Shown here in pieces: positions 60,721 through 64,000 of a stretch of 64,000 nt of DNA. The notes under the pieces are model-generated. The model was not told the DNA's origin. It ran no database searches and was given only the letters and a program-made list of their open reading frames with translations. The position numbers and the translations under genes are program-made. Source of the DNA: Mucilaginibacter tolerans (GTDB taxonomy: Bacteria; Bacteroidota; Bacteroidia; Sphingobacteriales; Sphingobacteriaceae); the NCBI RefSeq assembly GCF_030519375.1, contig NZ_JAUMKB010000024.1:1-64000 (forward strand), in the 5' to 3' direction. How positions within the stretch are numbered: the first letter of the stretch is position 1; each line of letters starts with the position of its first letter.

Positions 60721-62760
60721 TTATTTTTTTTTCTGCGACTCCGCAAATTTTAAATTATTGTTAGCTAAAGTATGACCCGGATTAATTGCTATCGCTTTTT
60801 TGCATGCCTCAATAGCTTTATCCCATTGACTGAGTTTGATATAAGCGGCCCCAATATTATTCCAGGCATCAGCATAACCAGGTTTTAACTTTAACGCCTG
60901 ATTGGATGCCTCGATACATTTGTTGTAATCGCCCTGGTTGTAATAGTCGAGGCTTTGGTTCAGATAATCTTCCGCGGTAACAGGTTTTATTACTTTTGTC
61001 ATGCTTTGTATGACTACCCTTTGATGTGTTTGAGACGCCTGCAGGCATTGTTGGGCAAATTTATCGGCCGGAATTATAGTCAAGTATTGTTTTGCTGTTT
61101 TACCAAGTTGATCCCAATAGCCAAGCTGGTTGTATATCTTTAATAATAATGCCAGTGCCATTTCCGAACCAGGATTTAACTGCAATGCTTTCTCGGCCAT
61201 TGCCTGGGCATCGGTAGTTCTGCCTATATCCATTAAAAACCGTGCATAAAAAGTGTACGAGGCAAAATCATTAGGCGCTAAAGCGATGGCAGCTTTAAAA
61301 TTTTGCTCCGCATCGGTATTTTTATGTTCCAGGCTGCATAATACCCCCATATTAATATACAGATAGGAGTATGTCGGGACTAATTTTGCAGCCTCTTTAT
61401 ATTCAGTTTCGGCCAGGGCATATTTCCCCTTATCCATTAAAGCAAGGCCGTAATTCATTAGTCCCCTGCCGTTTAGCGGACTTTTAACACTTACATCCTG
61501 CCATAGTGACTCTTCATCATGCCAAACCTTGTTCCGGGTGTAAATCCCGTACGCATTCAGACCCAGAATACAAAACAACAGGAAAAACAGATAATAGAAG
61601 TTCCGTTTATTTTCAAAAACATAATAATAACGTTTGATCAGCAATCCAGCATAAGTAACTACGCTGAGCATTAAGCCAATGAACGGAAAATACATACGGT
61701 GATCGTTGGTCACCTCGGCAAATGGAGCCAATGAAGTTGGCAGCAAAGCGACTGAAAACCAGATCAATCCAAAAGCAATGGGCCTGGTTTCTGATTTTAT
61801 TGAAGTTCTGATGATAGTTACCAGTAAAGCAACGACAAAAATGCACCCAATGAGTATCCGTTCGTCGAACGGGTTATGAATAACCCCCAAATCTGAATCG
61901 GCTGTTAAATTGAATGGCAGGAAGAACGAGATAAAATAGTGTACCCAAATATAGCTTTGAGTAAGAACATAAGGTACCAAGGGATTGGATATACCAGGAA
62001 CGCTCTTAATGCGTGTTAAAGCATAAACTTGTGTGAGCCCAACAACGATTATCAGCGGCAATATCTGCCATATCACCAGCAGTATTGTTTTGAAGTTTTT
62101 TGGTTTAAACAGGTCGCCAACAGAAAGATCTTTCTCGAACAGCAGAATATAAAAGAACAGGGTAATAACCAGGCAAAGCACCGTTTCCTTAGCAAAAACG
62201 CCCAGAAAAGCAGGTACAATATATAGGAGATATTTCCTTTTTGATGGCCAGTTGATATAAATCAGAAAGGATAAAACGATCATAAACGTGGATAGCACGT
62301 CCGACCTTGAAATGATATAATTCAATGTTTCTCCGTTTACCACATGCAAAGCATACCAGGCGGCCGCAGCGAAAGCAAGATATGGAACCCATTGCGCCTG
62401 GAAAGACTTGCGCATAAGCGTTTTATAAACAAAGTATAACAGGATGCATAAACCGATATGCCAGATAAATGTATCCAGTTGGAAGTAAAAAGGATAAAGT
62501 CCCCCGCCGAGCCAATAGTCAATGGCCAATGTGGTGGTAACGAGTGAACGTAAGCCCCAATGAGTGGGTTCGGAGCTGAACATCTTCGGATCTGAAAAGA
62601 AAGCAGGGATATTTTTCAGGTCACGGATAAAGGTATTTGTTACAATGGCGTGCGAATCGTCAAAGTGGAAGCCATTATTAAAGTGGTTAGCGTAAGCAAT
62701 TAATAAAAGTATAAAAGCACCTAAAGCCAGGTAGTAAATGTTTTTATTCGTCTTATTCAT
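60721..62760 (-). CDS. GT-C membrane protein with C-terminal TPR repeats (TMTC-like)
   Basis: This is a 679-aa protein. The membrane half (about 1-410) has some ten to eleven helices. The first luminal loop carries GFHFDDSHAIVTNTFI with Asp34-Asp35, the acidic motif of the PMT/TMTC GT-C fold, and GLRSLVTTTLAIDYWLGG is another conserved TMTC-like loop. Residues about 425-679 are TPR repeats: YALAETEYKEAAKLVPTYSY, DAEQNFKAAIALAPNDF and DKAIEACKKAIAINPGH. It should transfer a sugar from a polyprenyl-phosphate donor to extracytoplasmic protein or glycan acceptors, with the TPR domain selecting the partner. The neighbouring GT2 could make the lipid-linked donor. It is convergent with the EamA-like gene. 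Confidence 0.8.
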   Translation of the reverse strand: MNKTNKNIYYLALGAFILLLIAYANHFNNGFHFDDSHAIVTNTFIRDLKNIPAFFSDPKMFSSEPTHWGLRSLVTTTLAIDYWLGGGLYPFYFQLDTFIWHIGLCILLYFVYKTLMRKSFQAQWVPYLAFAAAAWYALHVVNGETLNYIISRSDVLSTFMIVLSFLIYINWPSKRKYLLYIVPAFLGVFAKETVLCLVITLFFYILLFEKDLSVGDLFKPKNFKTILLVIWQILPLIIVVGLTQVYALTRIKSVPGISNPLVPYVLTQSYIWVHYFISFFLPFNLTADSDLGVIHNPFDERILIGCIFVVALLVTIIRTSIKSETRPIAFGLIWFSVALLPTSLAPFAEVTNDHRMYFPFIGLMLSVVTYAGLLIKRYYYVFENKRNFYYLFFLLFCILGLNAYGIYTRNKVWHDEESLWQDVSVKSPLNGRGLMNYGLALMDKGKYALAETEYKEAAKLVPTYSYLYINMGVLCSLEHKNTDAEQNFKAAIALAPNDFASYTFYARFLMDIGRTTDAQAMAEKALQLNPGSEMALALLLKIYNQLGYWDQLGKTAKQYLTIIPADKFAQQCLQASQTHQRVVIQSMTKVIKPVTAEDYLNQSLDYYNQGDYNKCIEASNQALKLKPGYADAWNNIGAAYIKLSQWDKAIEACKKAIAINPGHTLANNNLKFAESQKKK

Positions 62761-62932
62761 TCTATCCTTAATAGTTTATTGTGATTTGGGTCCTGCGCTC
62801 ATCATTCGGCTAAAACAGCATCAAATGTTTTAAATAAACGAGCGCAATAAATATAAAACTTTAAGGATTGAAATAGCAGCCGAATTTGTTATTGATATTC
62901 GATTTGCCGCAATCGCAGACACACCAATACGA

Positions 62933-64000
62933 TTACAGCGTGATGCCCGTAACTGTAGTGACCGATTTACCCGGAATAAATATCTCTTTTTGACTATCTG
63001 TCAAGACACCTGGCTGCAAATCAGCTTCTTTTGACGTAGTGAATTTCCTTAATAATTTGATTTTACTGTTGTCAATTTTCACCTTTACGAAATCAGTATT
63101 ATCGTTGATAATAACTGCGGCGATATTTTTCCCTTTCTTAAATACTGAAACAAAAAGGTTTTTTTGATCCCCATCTACGGCAACATCGGTTCTTACGTAT
63201 CCCGGCCTGATAAACCTGCTGTAATTGCCCATGGCCCAAAGCATTTTGCTGGGGTAGAAATTGCCGTCGGTTTCATTTTTGTCAATATAAACAAGCCCGT
63301 CTTTATAGTCGTATGCGGAAACCGCCGTCCACCATTGCCAGGCGGCGGCGGCGGCACTTGTCAAATCCGTATGAATTACTTTGGCCAGGTATAACGCCGC
63401 ATCGATTCCCAGATCGCGTTTATTCCCGTCCATTTCTCCGGCGTTATCTCCAAGAATACAGTATTCCGATTGCCAAAAGCTTAAACCGGGAACTGCATTA
63501 ATAGCTTGCGAAAGTGTTCCTCTTGTTTGCATGGCTGAAGCCATCGGCGAGGTGGTGAAATAACTATGTGCAGCTATGTTTCTGCTTACTTTTTTCAAAT
63601 CACCAATGAAATTTGGCGAACCCGGTTTAAAAAAGTCATTTATCTGATTTCCTTTATCCGGTTTATCTACGGGCGAAAACAGATACTTCAAATTCCCTGC
63701 CTCTGCTATTAAAATATCAGAAGAGATATGATCCTCAACAAAAGCTTTACTTATAGATCGCACCAATCCGGCAATTTCAGAATTATTATAAGGGCAGCCT
63801 TCCTGTCCCCCATCACTCCAGTTCCATTGCGGTTCATTAACTGGGCTAATGTAATTAAACCTCACTCCGGTAGTGTGCTCAACCCCTTTGACCACATTTG
63901 AAATATATTTTGCAAATGAATCGTATTTCTCTTGTGAAATATTTGTTTTACCGTCGGTAGCAAAAGCCTTCCCATTAACTGTAAATTCAATCGGCGGACT
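62933..64000 (-). CDS. GH30-like glycosidase, N-terminal part beyond window
   Basis: The frame is open to 64000 and starts beyond the window; the GTG at 63895 is internal. About 355 residues are visible. SPPIEFTVNGKAFATDG at the edge and FNYISPVNEPQWNW match the GH30 pattern, with the NEP glutamate as acid/base. SFWQSEYCILGDNAGEMDGN supplies the likely nucleophile Glu, and AAAAWQWWTAVSAYDYKDGL lines the cleft. A C-terminal beta-sandwich (about the last 90 residues) packs against the barrel, as in GH30. Candidate substrates are beta-1,6-glucan, beta-1,6-galactan or xylan; subfamily cannot be set without the N-terminus. The 170 bp between it and the TPR gene hold nothing clear. Confidence 0.8.
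   Translation of the reverse strand, partial: SPPIEFTVNGKAFATDGKTNISQEKYDSFAKYISNVVKGVEHTTGVRFNYISPVNEPQWNWSDGGQEGCPYNNSEIAGLVRSISKAFVEDHISSDILIAEAGNLKYLFSPVDKPDKGNQINDFFKPGSPNFIGDLKKVSRNIAAHSYFTTSPMASAMQTRGTLSQAINAVPGLSFWQSEYCILGDNAGEMDGNKRDLGIDAALYLAKVIHTDLTSAAAAAWQWWTAVSAYDYKDGLVYIDKNETDGNFYPSKMLWAMGNYSRFIRPGYVRTDVAVDGDQKNLFVSVFKKGKNIAAVIINDNTDFVKVKIDNSKIKLLRKFTTSKEADLQPGVLTDSQKEIFIPGKSVTTVTGITL

Overview
The window reads as a chromosomal accessory stretch from a Bacteroidota bacterium, most likely Sphingobacteriaceae (Mucilaginibacter/Pedobacter-like). The basis is a PorP/SprF protein, a gliding-motility type C-terminal sorting domain, giant exported proteins, a Wza/Wzc/Wzi capsule system, GH130 and GH30 enzymes, weak Shine-Dalgarno sites and AT-rich intergenic DNA. 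Genus is inference.

Layout. (1) 1-2025: the 3' end of a group II intron (domains V and VI) inside a small HTH regulator gene, a bidirectional terminator, an exported metallo-beta-lactamase-fold hydrolase, and a decayed tRNA-Lys(CUU) 3' fragment that looks like an attachment-site scar. (2) 2026-15789: a Wzy-type exopolysaccharide/capsule cluster, all on the plus strand: Wza, Wzc, flippase, two left-handed beta-helix acetyltransferases, polymerase, GT2, two GT4, a polysaccharide-lyase-like protein, a split PssD/PssE transferase and Wzi. No initiating phosphoglycosyl transferase and no nucleotide-sugar genes are present. (3) 15866-19746: a small zinc-ribbon-like membrane protein, an acyltransferase-3 remnant with an in-frame stop, a PKD protein with a type IX secretion (T9SS) type B sorting domain, and a convergent PorP/SprF gene.

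(4) 19764-47219, minus strand: an exported tail-fibre-like protein with a coiled-coil end, then the most striking region. It is an eight-gene, roughly 25-kb, tightly packed unit read from 47219 down to 22160: a 973-aa surface protein, a 935-aa possible outer-membrane barrel protein, a 358-aa Fn3-like protein, a 149-aa lipoprotein, a 2408-aa exported protein with PA14-like modules and a YD-type tail, a 264-aa membrane-anchored protein, a 3057-aa Rhs protein ending in an AHH nuclease toxin, and an overlapping Imm11/DUF1629-like immunity gene. I infer a surface-assembled polymorphic-toxin machine, possibly using T9SS; this is the main candidate for an undescribed system.

(5) 47850-54766: two co-oriented signalling genes, a REC-histidine kinase and a 1889-aa soluble hybrid kinase with nine 92-residue HAMP-type repeats, GAF, kinase core and three receiver domains. 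(6) 55234-62760: a second glycan island with a small protein overlapping a GH130-like gene, a GT4 fused to an alpha/alpha-barrel domain, a GT2, a four-helix EamA-like membrane protein and a GT-C/TPR protein of TMTC type. (7) 62933-64000: the 3' part of a GH30-like glycosidase that runs off the window.
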